Positions 1-7,597 of a stretch of DNA of 18,673 nucleotides are shown here, one piece after another. The DNA lies in contig JBBIMA010000077.1 of assembly GCA_037444625.1 (NCBI GenBank), positions 1 through 18,673 on the forward strand, given 5' to 3'. The notes under the pieces were generated by a model. That model was given only the letters and a program-made list of their open reading frames with translations. It was not told where the DNA came from and searched no databases. A program made the translations under genes and the position numbers. This DNA is from DTHT01 sp037444625. Its GTDB lineage: Bacteria > Acidobacteriota > Terriglobia > Bryobacterales > Bryobacteraceae. Within the stretch, counting starts at the first letter, position 1; each line of letters starts with the position of its first letter.

Positions 1-10
1 TGAGGATAAA

Positions 11-86
11 TGGTGAGCCGGGCGGGACTCGAACCCGCGGCCCTCTGCTTAAAAGGCAGATGCTCTACCGCCTGAGCTACCGGCTC
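11..86 (-). tRNA. tRNA-Lys (anticodon UUU)
   Basis: Read on the minus strand this folds into a complete cloverleaf. The acceptor stem GAGCCGG pairs perfectly with CCGGCTC. The D stem is GCTC/GAGC, the anticodon stem TCTGC/GCAGA with loop CTTTTAA, and the T arm GCGGG-TTCGAGT-CCCGC. The anticodon TTT lies at 51-53, which assigns lysine (AAA/AAG). The discriminator base is A (position 14), and the 3' CCA is encoded at 11-13 rather than added after transcription. No convincing promoter or terminator is visible in the short flanks. Confidence 0.97.
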
Positions 87-141
87 CCTTCGCCCCCGCT
101 CCTTCTCCTCCCCCTACCTTAACACAGCCCCGCGCCCCCGG

Positions 142-150
142 TGTCACAAT
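142..150 (+). promoter_or_regulatory. Possible extended -10 element for the fucose-isomerase-like gene
   Basis: TGT-CACAAT (142-150) resembles an extended -10 (TGn followed by a 4/6 match to TATAAT) in otherwise GC-rich DNA. It would place transcription start at about 157-158, next to the ATG at 159, so the mRNA would be nearly leaderless. No Shine-Dalgarno sequence is visible before the ATG, which fits. No -35 is recognisable. This is inference from sequence only. Confidence 0.3.
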
Positions 151-158
151 AAGAATCT

Positions 159-1757
159 ATGCCTGAACCCGTCATCCTCATCGCCAGCGGTGATCTTCGC
201 CTTTCCGCCAACCAGGTCTGCTGGCCCGCCCAGCAGCAAGCCGAGGAGGCCGTCATGGAGGCCATCCGCCGCGAAGGACGCGCCGTCCGCCGCGGCCATC
301 CCTTCGATCCGGAAAAAGGCCACGGCTTCATTGACAGCCAGAAGCGCGGCCTCGAGGTCTTCCGCCAGATCCCCCCGGAAGCCCCCTTGGTCGTCGTCGA
401 GGCGGTCTGGCAGTACAGCCATCACGTCTTCCCGGGCTTGCTCACCCATCGCGGCCCCATCCTCACCGTCGCCAACTGGAGCGGCCAGTGGCCCGGCCTG
501 GTCGGACTGCTCAACCTGAACGCCTGCCTCACCAAGGCCGGCGTTCGTTACAGCTCCCTGTGGAGCGCCGACTTCACCGACGACTTCTTCCTTAACGGCC
601 TGCGCCGCTGGCTCAACGGCGAAACCCTCGTCCACGACACCAGCCACGCCCGCCCCCTCAAGCAGTTCAAGCTCCCGCCCCGAGCGGCCAAGATCGGCCG
701 CGAGGTCGGGCGCGAGCTGAAGACCCGCAAGGCCATCATGGGCATCTTCGACGAAGGCTGCATGGGCATGTACAACGCCATCATCCCGGACGAGGCGCTG
801 CATCGCACCGGCGTCTTCAAAGAACGCCTCAGCCAGTCCGCCCTCTACGCCGCCATGCTCCGCGTCCCCGACCAGGAGGCCCGCCAGGTGCGCGCCTGGC
901 TGGAAGCCAAGGGCCTGCGTTTCCTCACCGGCCCCAATCCGGAGACCGACCTCACCGACGAGCAGATCCTCCTGCAGTGCAAAATGTACATCGCCGCCCT
1001 GCGCATCGCCGACGAGTTCGGCTGCGACGCCATCGGCATCCAGTACCAGCAGGGCCTCAAGGACCTGGCTCCCGCCTCCGACCTGGTCGAGGGCCTGCTC
1101 AATAACGTGGACCGCCCGCCCGTCCGCGATCCCAGGACCGGGCGCATCCTCTACGAAGGCGAGGCGCTGCCCCATTTCAACGAGGTGGACGAGTGCGCCG
1201 GCCTGGACGCCCTCCTCACCAACCGCGTCTGGCGCCGCCTGGGCTTCGATCCCGAGACCACCTTGCACGACATACGTTACGGCGAACCCTATGACGGCCA
1301 GTTCGTCTGGGTCTTCGAAATTTCCGGCGGCGCCCCTCCCAACCACTTCGTGGGCGGCTACGCCGGCGCCGTCAGCGAGCGCCAGCCCCCCATGTACTTC
1401 CCCTTGGGCGGCGGAACCCTCAAGGGCGTCTCCAAACCCGGCGAGATCGTCTGGAGCCGCGTCTTCCTGGAGAACGGCAAACTCAAGGCCGACCTCGGGC
1501 GAGCCCGCGTCATCGAACTGCCGCCCGAGGAGACCGAACGCCGCTGGCGCATCACCACCTCCCAGTGGCCCATCATGAGCGCCGTCACCTACGGCGTCAG
1601 CCGCGACCAGATGATGGCCCGCCACAAGTCCAACCACATCCAGGTGGCTTACGCGCCTGATGCCCAGGGCGCCAATCTCGCCCTCGCCGCCAAGGCCGCC
1701 GCCTTCAAGGAACTCGGCCTGGAGGTCTTCATCTGCGGCGATAACCACGGCCTGTAA
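159..1757 (+). CDS. L-fucose isomerase-fold protein
   Basis: The 532-residue product resembles the L-fucose/L-arabinose isomerase superfamily, whose members interconvert aldoses and ketoses using a divalent metal. E. coli FucI is somewhat longer at about 590 residues. Visible conserved blocks are DEGCMGMYN (residues 198-206), the GIQYQQGLKDL segment (about 293-303), an acidic stretch NEVDECAGLDALLT (341-354) and HKSNH (489-493). These may supply the acid and histidine metal ligands, but I cannot align them exactly to FucI E337/D361/H528. No signal peptide is seen, so the protein is probably cytoplasmic. The ATG at 159 has no Shine-Dalgarno. A Gfo/Idh/MocA oxidoreductase follows 43 bp downstream, which suggests carbohydrate metabolism, but the substrate cannot be named from sequence. 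Confidence 0.75.
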   Translation: MPEPVILIASGDLRLSANQVCWPAQQQAEEAVMEAIRREGRAVRRGHPFDPEKGHGFIDSQKRGLEVFRQIPPEAPLVVVEAVWQYSHHVFPGLLTHRGPILTVANWSGQWPGLVGLLNLNACLTKAGVRYSSLWSADFTDDFFLNGLRRWLNGETLVHDTSHARPLKQFKLPPRAAKIGREVGRELKTRKAIMGIFDEGCMGMYNAIIPDEALHRTGVFKERLSQSALYAAMLRVPDQEARQVRAWLEAKGLRFLTGPNPETDLTDEQILLQCKMYIAALRIADEFGCDAIGIQYQQGLKDLAPASDLVEGLLNNVDRPPVRDPRTGRILYEGEALPHFNEVDECAGLDALLTNRVWRRLGFDPETTLHDIRYGEPYDGQFVWVFEISGGAPPNHFVGGYAGAVSERQPPMYFPLGGGTLKGVSKPGEIVWSRVFLENGKLKADLGRARVIELPPEETERRWRITTSQWPIMSAVTYGVSRDQMMARHKSNHIQVAYAPDAQGANLALAAKAAAFKELGLEVFICGDNHGL

Positions 1758-1773
1758 GCAGGCCCGCCTGCGC

Positions 1774-1779
1774 TATACT
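1774..1779 (+). promoter_or_regulatory. Candidate -10 box before the Gfo/Idh/MocA gene
   Basis: GC-TATACT in the 43-bp gap matches TATAAT at 5 of 6 positions. It would start transcription at about 1786, giving a leader of roughly 15 nt that contains a purine-rich GAAGAGAGGA Shine-Dalgarno before the ATG at 1801. No good -35 lies 17 bp upstream. The gene may also be read from upstream. Confidence 0.4.
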
Positions 1780-1800
1780 GCCAGTTCGAAGAGAGGAATT

Positions 1801-2820
1801 ATGTCCTTGCGAGTCGGAATCATCGGCACCGGCGCCATTTCTCACAAGCACGCCCAGGCTTACGCCAACATCGGCTACCAGGTCACCGTCTGCACCGACA
1901 TCAACGAGCAGGCCGGGCGCCAGTTCGCCGCCCGCTACGGCGCCCGCTTCCTGCCCTCCTACGAGGAGGTCTGCCGCCACCCCGAGGTGGACTTCGTGGA
2001 CGTCTGCACCTTCCCGGACTTCCGGCTCCAGCCGCTGAAAATCTGCGCCCAGACCGGCAAGCATATCCAGGTGCAAAAGCCCATCGCCACCAACCTCGAG
2101 ACCGCCCGGGAAATGATCGAAACCGCGCGCCGGGCGGGCATCCAGCTCGGCGTGGTCAGCCAGCACCGCTTCGATGAATCCAGCCGCTTCCTTTACCAGG
2201 CCATCCGCGACGGCCGGCTGGGCAAGATCCTGCAAGCCGACGCCTACGTCAAGTGGTACCGCACCCCGGAGTATTACTCCCGGCCCATCAAGGGAAGCTG
2301 GGCGGTGGAAGGCGGCGGCGCCCTCATCAACCAGGCCATCCACCAGGTGGACGTGCTGCGCTGGCTGGTGGGGGGCGTCAAAGAGATCTTCGGCTACTGG
2401 CAACTCGCCGCCCTCCACAAGATCGAGTCCGAAGACGTGGTCTGCGCCTTGTTGCGCTACGAGAACGGCGCCACCGGCGTCATCCAGGCCTCCACCGCCT
2501 TCTGGCCGGGCTACACCGAGCGCATCGAAATCCACGGCACCAAAGGCACGGCCGTCATTTCCGGCGACAAGCTCACCGGCTGGGATGTGCGTGACGACGC
2601 CGGCGCCCCGCCTCCCTTGGCCCGGGACGTCGCTTCGGGCGCTTCCGATCCCATGGCCATCTCTCTGGAGCCGTTCGAGCGGCAGTTCCTGGATTTCGGC
2701 GAAGCCATCCGCACCGGCCGTCCGCCGCTGGTCTCCGGCGAGGAGGGCTACCGGGCGCTGGAAATCGTCCTCGGGGTCTACCGTTCCTGCCGCGAGGGCG
2801 TCAAGGTCGCGCTCAGTTGA
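1801..2820 (+). CDS. Gfo/Idh/MocA family NAD(P)-dependent oxidoreductase
   Basis: The product is 339 residues, the usual family length. An N-terminal Rossmann fold carries GIIGTGAISHKHA (residues 6-18). The catalytic-lysine motif normally written EKP appears as QKP (92-94), so the lysine is kept and the preceding Glu is replaced by Gln. The C-terminal domain has GGGALINQAIHQVD (171-184), which holds the conserved His and Asp near the active site. Such enzymes oxidise or reduce sugars, inositols or related polyols with NAD(P); the substrate is not evident. The ATG at 1801 was chosen for the Shine-Dalgarno-like GAGAGGA just upstream and because the Rossmann motif begins at once; an in-frame upstream extension lacks family features. 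Its stop codon overlaps the TTG start of thrB (TTGA), implying translational coupling. Confidence 0.9.
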   Translation: MSLRVGIIGTGAISHKHAQAYANIGYQVTVCTDINEQAGRQFAARYGARFLPSYEEVCRHPEVDFVDVCTFPDFRLQPLKICAQTGKHIQVQKPIATNLETAREMIETARRAGIQLGVVSQHRFDESSRFLYQAIRDGRLGKILQADAYVKWYRTPEYYSRPIKGSWAVEGGGALINQAIHQVDVLRWLVGGVKEIFGYWQLAALHKIESEDVVCALLRYENGATGVIQASTAFWPGYTERIEIHGTKGTAVISGDKLTGWDVRDDAGAPPPLARDVASGASDPMAISLEPFERQFLDFGEAIRTGRPPLVSGEEGYRALEIVLGVYRSCREGVKVALS

Positions 2821-3782
2821 ATTCCACCGATGCAACCCGGGGCTGGGCGAAGCTGCGCGTGCCCGCCTCCAGCGCCAATCTGGGCCCGGGCTTTGACGCC
2901 ATCGGGCTGGCGCTGGCCCTGTATCTGGAGTGCCGCTTTCGCCCCGCCCCCGCGCTGGCAATCCGGGTGCAAGGACGCGACGCCGGCCGCATCTCGACCG
3001 GCCCGGACAATCTGATCTGGCAAACCGCCCTCAGGGTCGCTCGCGACCTGCGCGAGAGCATTCCCCCGATCGAGCTGGAGATCCGCAACGAGATCCCCAT
3101 CGGCAAGGGACTGGGCTCCAGCGCCGCCGCCCTCACCGCCGGCGTCGTCATCGCAGACCACCTGCTCGGACTGCACTGGAAGCCCCTCCGCATCCTGGAC
3201 GAAGCGGCCCGCATCGAAGGACACCCCGACAACGTCGCCGCCTGCGTGCTCGGCTCGATCGTGGCCGCCGCCATTGACGCCGGCGGCGCCACCCGCGCCG
3301 TGCGTCTGGAGCTGCCCCGCCGTTTCGGCGTGGCGGTCGTCACCCCCGATTTCGACCTGCCTACCAGCAAGGCCCGGGCCGTGCTGCCCGACTCTTACTC
3401 GCGCCAGGACGCCATCTTCAACCTGCAACGCGCCGCCTTGCTGGTGGCGGCCCTGGCCACCGGCGCCGCCACAGCTTTCCCCGTGGCGCTTGAGGACCGC
3501 CTCCATCAGCCCTACCGCACTCCTCTGGTTCCCGGCCTGGAAGAGATTCTCAGGCTCCGCGCTCCCGGCCTGTTGGGCTGCGCCTTGAGCGGCGCCGGCC
3601 CTTCCATCCGGGTCTTCTATGAACAGGGCTCGGAGGCGGTGTGCGACTTGATCCGCCAGGTCTTCGCCTTGCACGGGCGCCAGGCCGAGATCCTCCGGAC
3701 TCCCATCGCCCCCCGCGGCTACGAACTGACCATCCCCGAGGCCGTGGATTCCGCCCAGGCCGCCGGCCCTCACCGCCCTTGA
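2817..3782 (+). CDS. thrB: Homoserine kinase (GHMP kinase family)
   Basis: The product (321 residues) phosphorylates L-homoserine with ATP to O-phospho-L-homoserine, the penultimate step of threonine synthesis, in the cytoplasm. The N-terminal block VPASSANLGPGFDAIGLAL (15-33) is characteristic of ThrB. The GHMP ATP-binding glycine/serine loop PIGKGLGSSAAA is at 94-105, and a C-terminal GALSGAGPS-type motif (CALSGAGPSI) is present. Length is normal (about 300-320). The TTG start overlaps the upstream stop as TTGA; later in-frame starts would cut into the conserved N-terminus. No thrA or thrC is adjacent, so thrB is separated from its pathway and coupled to a sugar-type dehydrogenase gene. Its TGA stop lies inside the TTGACA box of the next promoter. 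Confidence 0.93.
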   Translation: MNSTDATRGWAKLRVPASSANLGPGFDAIGLALALYLECRFRPAPALAIRVQGRDAGRISTGPDNLIWQTALRVARDLRESIPPIELEIRNEIPIGKGLGSSAAALTAGVVIADHLLGLHWKPLRILDEAARIEGHPDNVAACVLGSIVAAAIDAGGATRAVRLELPRRFGVAVVTPDFDLPTSKARAVLPDSYSRQDAIFNLQRAALLVAALATGAATAFPVALEDRLHQPYRTPLVPGLEEILRLRAPGLLGCALSGAGPSIRVFYEQGSEAVCDLIRQVFALHGRQAEILRTPIAPRGYELTIPEAVDSAQAAGPHRP

Positions 3783-3808
3783 CAACCCTATAAGCCCATT
3801 CCTATCAT
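3779..3808 (+). promoter_or_regulatory. Sigma70-type promoter for the HU-envelope operon
   Basis: A perfect TTGACA (-35) at 3779-3784 overlaps the thrB stop codon. It is followed after 18 bp by TATCAT (-10, 5/6 match) at 3803-3808. Transcription would begin at about 3815, giving a leader of roughly 64 nt before the TTG start at 3879. This is the best canonical promoter in the window. Confidence 0.72.
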
Positions 3809-3814
3809 AGGGTT
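3784..3814 (+). repeat. 8-bp inverted repeat overlapping the HU promoter
   Basis: AACCCTAT (3784-3791) and ATAGGGTT (3807-3814) are perfect reverse complements separated by 15 bp. The left arm starts in the last base of the -35 box and the right arm covers the end of the -10 box and the expected start site. The arm centres are about 23 bp apart, close to two helical turns. This suggests a dimeric operator; a terminator is less likely because no U-tract follows. Confidence 0.5.
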
Positions 3815-3866
3815 TGCGTTTGCGCGCGCCCGCGCCCGCCGGATTGGGGCCCCGCCCGATCCCGAT

Positions 3867-3873
3867 AAGGAGG
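3867..3873 (+). promoter_or_regulatory. Strong Shine-Dalgarno deciding the TTG start of the HU gene
   Basis: AAGGAGG lies 5 nt before TTG at 3879. It is the strongest ribosome binding site in the window, and it fixes the start of the HU/IHF-like gene at a TTG codon that yields the expected family N-terminus. Confidence 0.8.
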
Positions 3874-3878
3874 TCGCT

Positions 3879-4148
3879 TTGATCAAACTCGACATCATCA
3901 ACGAGGTCGTCAATCGAACCGGAATCACCAAGACCAAGGCCGAAATGGCGGTAGAGACCGTGTTCGAGACCATGAAGCGAGCCCTGGAAAAGGGAGAGCG
4001 CATCGAACTGCGGGGCTTCGGTATTTTCAACGTCCGCCCCCGCAAGACCGGCATCGGGCGCAACCCGCGCACCGGCGCCGAGGTGGCCATCCCTCCCGGC
4101 AAAGCGGTCCGCTTCAAGCCCGGCAAGGAATTGCAGACGCTCGATTAG
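3879..4148 (+). CDS. HU/IHF family DNA-binding protein
   Basis: The 89-residue protein is a complete member of the bacterial HU/IHF family of DNA-bending nucleoid proteins. The N-terminal helical dimerisation part covers residues 3-40. RGFGIFNVRPRKTG (45-58) leads into the beta arm, where RNPRTG (61-66) carries the conserved intercalating proline P63. The C-terminal AVRFKPGKEL segment (76-85) is typical. The N-terminal part is IHF-like, but HU and IHF cannot be separated by eye. Start is TTG with a strong Shine-Dalgarno. The gene is first in an operon of envelope genes and has its own promoter with an inverted repeat, so autoregulation or regulation by another DNA-binding protein is possible. 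Confidence 0.95.
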   Translation: MIKLDIINEVVNRTGITKTKAEMAVETVFETMKRALEKGERIELRGFGIFNVRPRKTGIGRNPRTGAEVAIPPGKAVRFKPGKELQTLD

Positions 4149-4157
4149 TCGGCCTTT

Positions 4158-5138
4158 GTGTCCTTTCAGGGTTATTCACCGGCTGTCGTCCCCCCCGAGC
4201 CCGGCAACGGCGCCGGTCTGCGCGCCTACCGCTTTCGCCTTCCCACCGGCCGCCCGCGATACTGGCTCCACTTCGCGCTGATCCTGGCCACCCTGCTGAC
4301 CACCTCCGCCATGGGCGCGCGCCTGGCTCAGAATTTCCGCCTCAACCGGCCGGCCTTCGAGATCGAGCGGGACATGGCCGCGCTGGTCGGCCTCGCCGCC
4401 GAACCTTGGCGGCTGCTCGAAGGCCTTCCTTTCGCCCTCACCCTGCTGGCCATCCTGCTGGCCCACGAGCTCGGCCACTACCTGGCCTGTGCCTACTACC
4501 GCGTGGACGCCAGCCTGCCCTATTTCCTCCCCGCCCCCACTTTCATCGGCACCCTGGGCGCTTTCATCCGCATACGCTCTCCCATTTACTCCAAGCGCGT
4601 CCTGTTTGATATCGGCGTCGCCGGACCACTGGCCGGCTTCGTCGTCTTGCTGCCCGCACTCGCCATCGGCCTGGCCTACTCCAAGGTCATCCCGGGCATC
4701 GCTCAGCGCGGCGACCTGGTCTTCGGAACCCCGCCCGTCTTGCGCCTGCTCGAGCACTTGATCCTGCCCGGCGTACCCGCCTCGGACATCTATCTCCACC
4801 CGGTGGCGCGGGCCGCTTGGGTGGGGGTCTTCGCCACCGCCCTCAACCTGCTCCCCATCGGCCAGCTCGACGGCGGCCACATCCTGTATTCCTTCGTGGG
4901 CGACAAGCACCGGCTGCTCTCGCGTATCTTCCTGGCCGCTCTGCTGCCGATCGGCTTCTTCTTCTGGTACGGCTGGCTGCTTTGGGCCGGCCTGCTGTTC
5001 TTCTTCGGCATGCCCCATCCGACCATCTACGACACCAGCGCGCTCGACGGCGAGCGCCGCAGGCTCGGCTGGCTCGCCCTCCTGGTCTTCCTGCTCACCT
5101 TCACCCTGGCTCCCATCCAAGCCGGTGCTCTCTCCTAA
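4158..5138 (+). CDS. Site-2 protease family (M50) membrane metalloprotease
   Basis: This is a polytopic membrane protein of 326 residues. The zinc-binding HELGH lies at residues 103-107 in a hydrophobic helix. The second M50 motif, NLLPIGQLDGGH (230-241, with D238 as probable third zinc ligand), lies in a later helix. At least five or six membrane segments can be seen. Members cut transmembrane helices of regulatory proteins, for example anti-sigma factors. No PDZ domain is present, unlike RseP, so it belongs to the PDZ-less class. The GTG start at 4158 lies 9 bp after the HU stop and lacks a Shine-Dalgarno, suggesting dependence on upstream translation. The long soluble N-terminus (about 35 residues) may be partly overcalled. 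The substrate is unknown. Confidence 0.9.
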   Translation: MSFQGYSPAVVPPEPGNGAGLRAYRFRLPTGRPRYWLHFALILATLLTTSAMGARLAQNFRLNRPAFEIERDMAALVGLAAEPWRLLEGLPFALTLLAILLAHELGHYLACAYYRVDASLPYFLPAPTFIGTLGAFIRIRSPIYSKRVLFDIGVAGPLAGFVVLLPALAIGLAYSKVIPGIAQRGDLVFGTPPVLRLLEHLILPGVPASDIYLHPVARAAWVGVFATALNLLPIGQLDGGHILYSFVGDKHRLLSRIFLAALLPIGFFFWYGWLLWAGLLFFFGMPHPTIYDTSALDGERRRLGWLALLVFLLTFTLAPIQAGALS

Positions 5139-5148
5139 CCGTCCGCCC

Positions 5149-5886
5149 GTGAAGATCTCCGCCACCATCATCACCTCCAACGAGGAACGCAACCTGCCCC
5201 GCGCCTTGGAAAGCCTGCGTTGCTGCGAGGAGATCCTGGTGGTGGACTGCGGTTCGACCGACCGCACCGTCTCGCTCGCCCGCCAACTCGGCGCTCGCGT
5301 CATCGAGGCCGAGTGGCGCGGCTACGCCGCCCAGAAGAACTTCGCCGCCGAGCAGGCCCGCCATGACTGGATCCTCTCGCTCGACGCCGACGAGGCCCTC
5401 AGCGAAGCCCTCGAAGCCGAAATCTGGCAACTCAAGAAGACCGGACCGGATTGCGACGCCTACACCGTCCCCCGCCTGGCGCAATACCTGGGCCGCTGGA
5501 TCCTGCACTCCGGCTGGTATCCCGACCGCAAAATCCGCCTTTACGACCGGCGCAAAGGCCGCTGGGTGGGCGAGTACGTCCACGAGCGCGTCCAGACCCA
5601 GGGCCGCGTCGGCCACCTGCGTTCCAACTTGCTCCACTTCACGTGCAACTCGCTCTCCGAGCACCTGAAGACCCTGGACCGCTACACCACCCTGGCGGCC
5701 CAGGAACTGGTGGCCCGCCGCCAAAAGGTAGGCTGGCGCCACCTCATCCTCTCGCCCGCCTGGACCTTCCTGCGCACCTACCTGTTCCAGCTCGGCTTCC
5801 TGGACGGCTTCGAAGGACTCACCATCGCTCACATGGCGGCCGCCTACACTTACCTGAAGTTCGCCAAGGCCCGTAACATGAGCTGA
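5149..5886 (+). CDS. Family 2 glycosyltransferase, WaaE/KdtX-like
   Basis: The product (245 residues) has the GT-A fold of family 2. SATIITSNEERNLPRAL (4-20) is followed by the nucleotide-binding VVDCGSTDRT (31-40) and the metal-binding LDADE (78-82). The later pattern YLGRWILHSGWYPDRKIRLY, a VHE motif and an LSEHLKTLDRYTTLAAQEL stretch are typical of the LPS-core glucosyltransferase-like (WaaE/KdtX) subfamily. It probably adds a sugar to an envelope glycolipid at the inner face of the membrane. I prefer GTG at 5149 because it gives the standard MKISATIITSNEE N-terminus; an in-frame GTG at 5125 would overlap the upstream gene by 14 bp. The next glycosyltransferase starts 8 bp after the stop. 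Confidence 0.88.
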   Translation: MKISATIITSNEERNLPRALESLRCCEEILVVDCGSTDRTVSLARQLGARVIEAEWRGYAAQKNFAAEQARHDWILSLDADEALSEALEAEIWQLKKTGPDCDAYTVPRLAQYLGRWILHSGWYPDRKIRLYDRRKGRWVGEYVHERVQTQGRVGHLRSNLLHFTCNSLSEHLKTLDRYTTLAAQELVARRQKVGWRHLILSPAWTFLRTYLFQLGFLDGFEGLTIAHMAAAYTYLKFAKARNMS

Positions 5887-5894
5887 GGGCGCCG

Positions 5895-6785
5895 GTGCGC
5901 ATTCTTCACCTGGACGGCGGACGCCGGATGCGGGGCGGGCAATGGCAGGCGCTCTATCTGGCGGAAGGGCTCGTCCGAGCCGGCCACGAAAACCTGTTGC
6001 TCGCCCCGCGCCGCGCGCCCCTGCTCGAAGCGGCCCGCTCGCGCGGCCTGCCTGCCCGGCCAATGACCCTTGCGGCCCTCTGGCGGCTGGCCCGCGCTGC
6101 CGACATCGTGCACGCTCACGATGCCCGCGCCCACACCCTGGCGGCGCTCCTCGGCCATCCCCGTCTGATCGTCTCCCGCCGGGTGGCTTTCCCCCTGGGG
6201 CGCGACCCGCTGTCCCGCTGGAAGTACCGCCGGGCGCGCCTGTTCCTGGCCGTCTCCCGGCACGTCCAAGCGGTGCTGCTCGCCGGCGGCGTCCCCGCCG
6301 ACCGCATCGTGGTGGTCTATGACGGCGTGCCCTTGTTGCCCCCCTCCTCCCGCTCCGGAGGGATCGTTGCCCCGGCGACCTCCGACCCGCTCAAGGGGGA
6401 AGGCCTGCTGGAGGCCGCCGCTCGCCTGGGCGGTTTCCCGCTCCTCCGCTCCCGGAATCTGGCCGCCGATCTGCGCGACGCCTCCCTGCTGCTCTACCTC
6501 ACCGAGCAGGAGGGCTTGGGCTCGGCCGTGCTGCTGGCTTTCTCGGCCGGGGTGCCGGTCGTGGCCAGCCGCTGCGGCGGCTTGACCGAGATCGTGCAGC
6601 ACGGCGAAACTGGTCTGCTGGTTGAGAACACGCCGGAGGCCGTGGTCGAGGCGGTCCGCCGGCTGCGCGCCGAGCCCGCGCTGGCCGCACGGCTGGCGGC
6701 GACCGCGCGCCGGCTGGTCGAAGAACGTTATTCCGTCCGCGCTCTGGCGGAGAATACGCTGCGCGCGTACCAGGAGGTGCTCTAG
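5895..6785 (+). CDS. Shortened GT-B glycosyltransferase (GT4-like)
   Basis: At 296 residues this is clearly shorter than a usual GT4 enzyme (about 350-400). The N-terminal domain is normal: MRILHLDGG, a glycine-rich acceptor loop (RMRGGQWQALYLAEGL, 11-26) and DIVHAHDARAHTLAALL (70-86). The donor-binding C-terminal domain is eroded. DPLKG (164-168) and EGLGSAVLLAFSAGVPVVAS (206-225) remain, but the arginine expected before the KG motif and the strand/loop between the KG helix and the EX7E motif are missing. The second Glu of EX7E is Leu214. It may be an inactive or altered-specificity transferase. Start is GTG at 5895. The stop overlaps the next start by one base (TAGTG), and a good Shine-Dalgarno for pilD lies in its last codons. 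Confidence 0.8.
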   Translation: MRILHLDGGRRMRGGQWQALYLAEGLVRAGHENLLLAPRRAPLLEAARSRGLPARPMTLAALWRLARAADIVHAHDARAHTLAALLGHPRLIVSRRVAFPLGRDPLSRWKYRRARLFLAVSRHVQAVLLAGGVPADRIVVVYDGVPLLPPSSRSGGIVAPATSDPLKGEGLLEAAARLGGFPLLRSRNLAADLRDASLLLYLTEQEGLGSAVLLAFSAGVPVVASRCGGLTEIVQHGETGLLVENTPEAVVEAVRRLRAEPALAARLAATARRLVEERYSVRALAENTLRAYQEVL

Positions 6786-7579
6786 TGCTCCTCGGGCTGT
6801 TGGCGGCGCTGGCCGGCCTGCTGGCCGGCAGCTTCCTGAACGTCTGCATCTACCGGCTGCCGCGCGACCTCTCTATCGTTCGCCCGCGCTCGTTTTGCCC
6901 GCACTGCCAGGCTACTCTGGCCTGGTACGACAACATCCCCCTGCTCAGCTATCTGCTGCTGCGCGGGCGCTGCCGGAGTTGCGGCGCCGCCGTCCCGCTG
7001 CGCTATCCGGCCGTCGAGCTGCTCACCGCCGCCTTGTTTGCAGCCGCCGTCTTCAAGACCGGCCTCTCACTCGAGACCCTGCGGCTGGCTCTGCTGGCTG
7101 CCCTGCTGGTCGGTCTGATCTTCACGGACTTGGAAGCCCGAATCCTGCCCGACGAGTTCACCCTGGGCGGGACCGCGGCCGGGCTGGCCCTGGCCCTGCT
7201 CGCCCCCATGGATCCCTTGCTGGTGCTGTTGCTGGCCCCGCGGCAATGGGGCGCTCGCTGGCTTTCCCTGGGCGAGGCCCTGCTCGGCCTGGTGGTGACC
7301 GGCGGCCTCCTCTGGGTGCTCGGGGCGCTCTACGAGAAAGTGCGCCGCCGCGAAGGCATGGGGTTGGGCGACGTGAAGATGGCCGCCATGCTCGGCGCCT
7401 TCCTGGGCCTGTACGGCGCCATGCTCGCCTTGCTGGTGGGCTCGCTGGCCGGCTCCTTGCTGGGCTTGATCTACGTCAAGGCCGCGGGCAAGAAGGCCTC
7501 CGAATATCAGCTCCCCTTCGGCAGTTTCCTGGGCGTCGGGGCCTTGGCGGCGGCTTACCTGAACTGGGCCCGGTTCTGA
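6785..7579 (+). CDS. pilD: Prepilin peptidase / type IV prepilin leader peptidase
   Basis: This membrane aspartyl protease (264 residues) removes leader peptides from type IV prepilins and type II secretion pseudopilins and may N-methylate the new end. GSFLNVCIYRLP (15-26) opens the cytoplasmic domain. Two zinc-type pairs C38-P-H-C41 and C63-R-S-C66 follow, marking the long bifunctional form. The catalytic aspartates are D115 (TDLEARILPD) and D196 in GMGLGDVKM (191-199). About seven hydrophobic segments are present. The GTG start has AGGAGG 6 nt upstream (6773-6778) inside the previous gene. No pilin, pilB or pilC genes accompany it; it sits instead with lipid and sugar envelope genes. Confidence 0.95.
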   Translation: MLLGLLAALAGLLAGSFLNVCIYRLPRDLSIVRPRSFCPHCQATLAWYDNIPLLSYLLLRGRCRSCGAAVPLRYPAVELLTAALFAAAVFKTGLSLETLRLALLAALLVGLIFTDLEARILPDEFTLGGTAAGLALALLAPMDPLLVLLLAPRQWGARWLSLGEALLGLVVTGGLLWVLGALYEKVRRREGMGLGDVKMAAMLGAFLGLYGAMLALLVGSLAGSLLGLIYVKAAGKKASEYQLPFGSFLGVGALAAAYLNWARF

Positions 7580-7597
7580 GCGGCCGCATCCAATCGC

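Noticed and set aside
87..122. Promoter for the tRNA-Lys gene on the minus strand (TTAAGGTA at 122-115)
   Set aside because: The best hexamer matches TATAAT poorly and no -35 is visible; too weak to list.
144..1748. Long open frame (534 codons) on the minus strand opposite the fucose-isomerase-like gene
   Set aside because: It mirrors a GC-rich coding frame, is repetitive in Gly/Ala/Asp/Val and shows no family motif. The plus-strand frame has clear conserved blocks.
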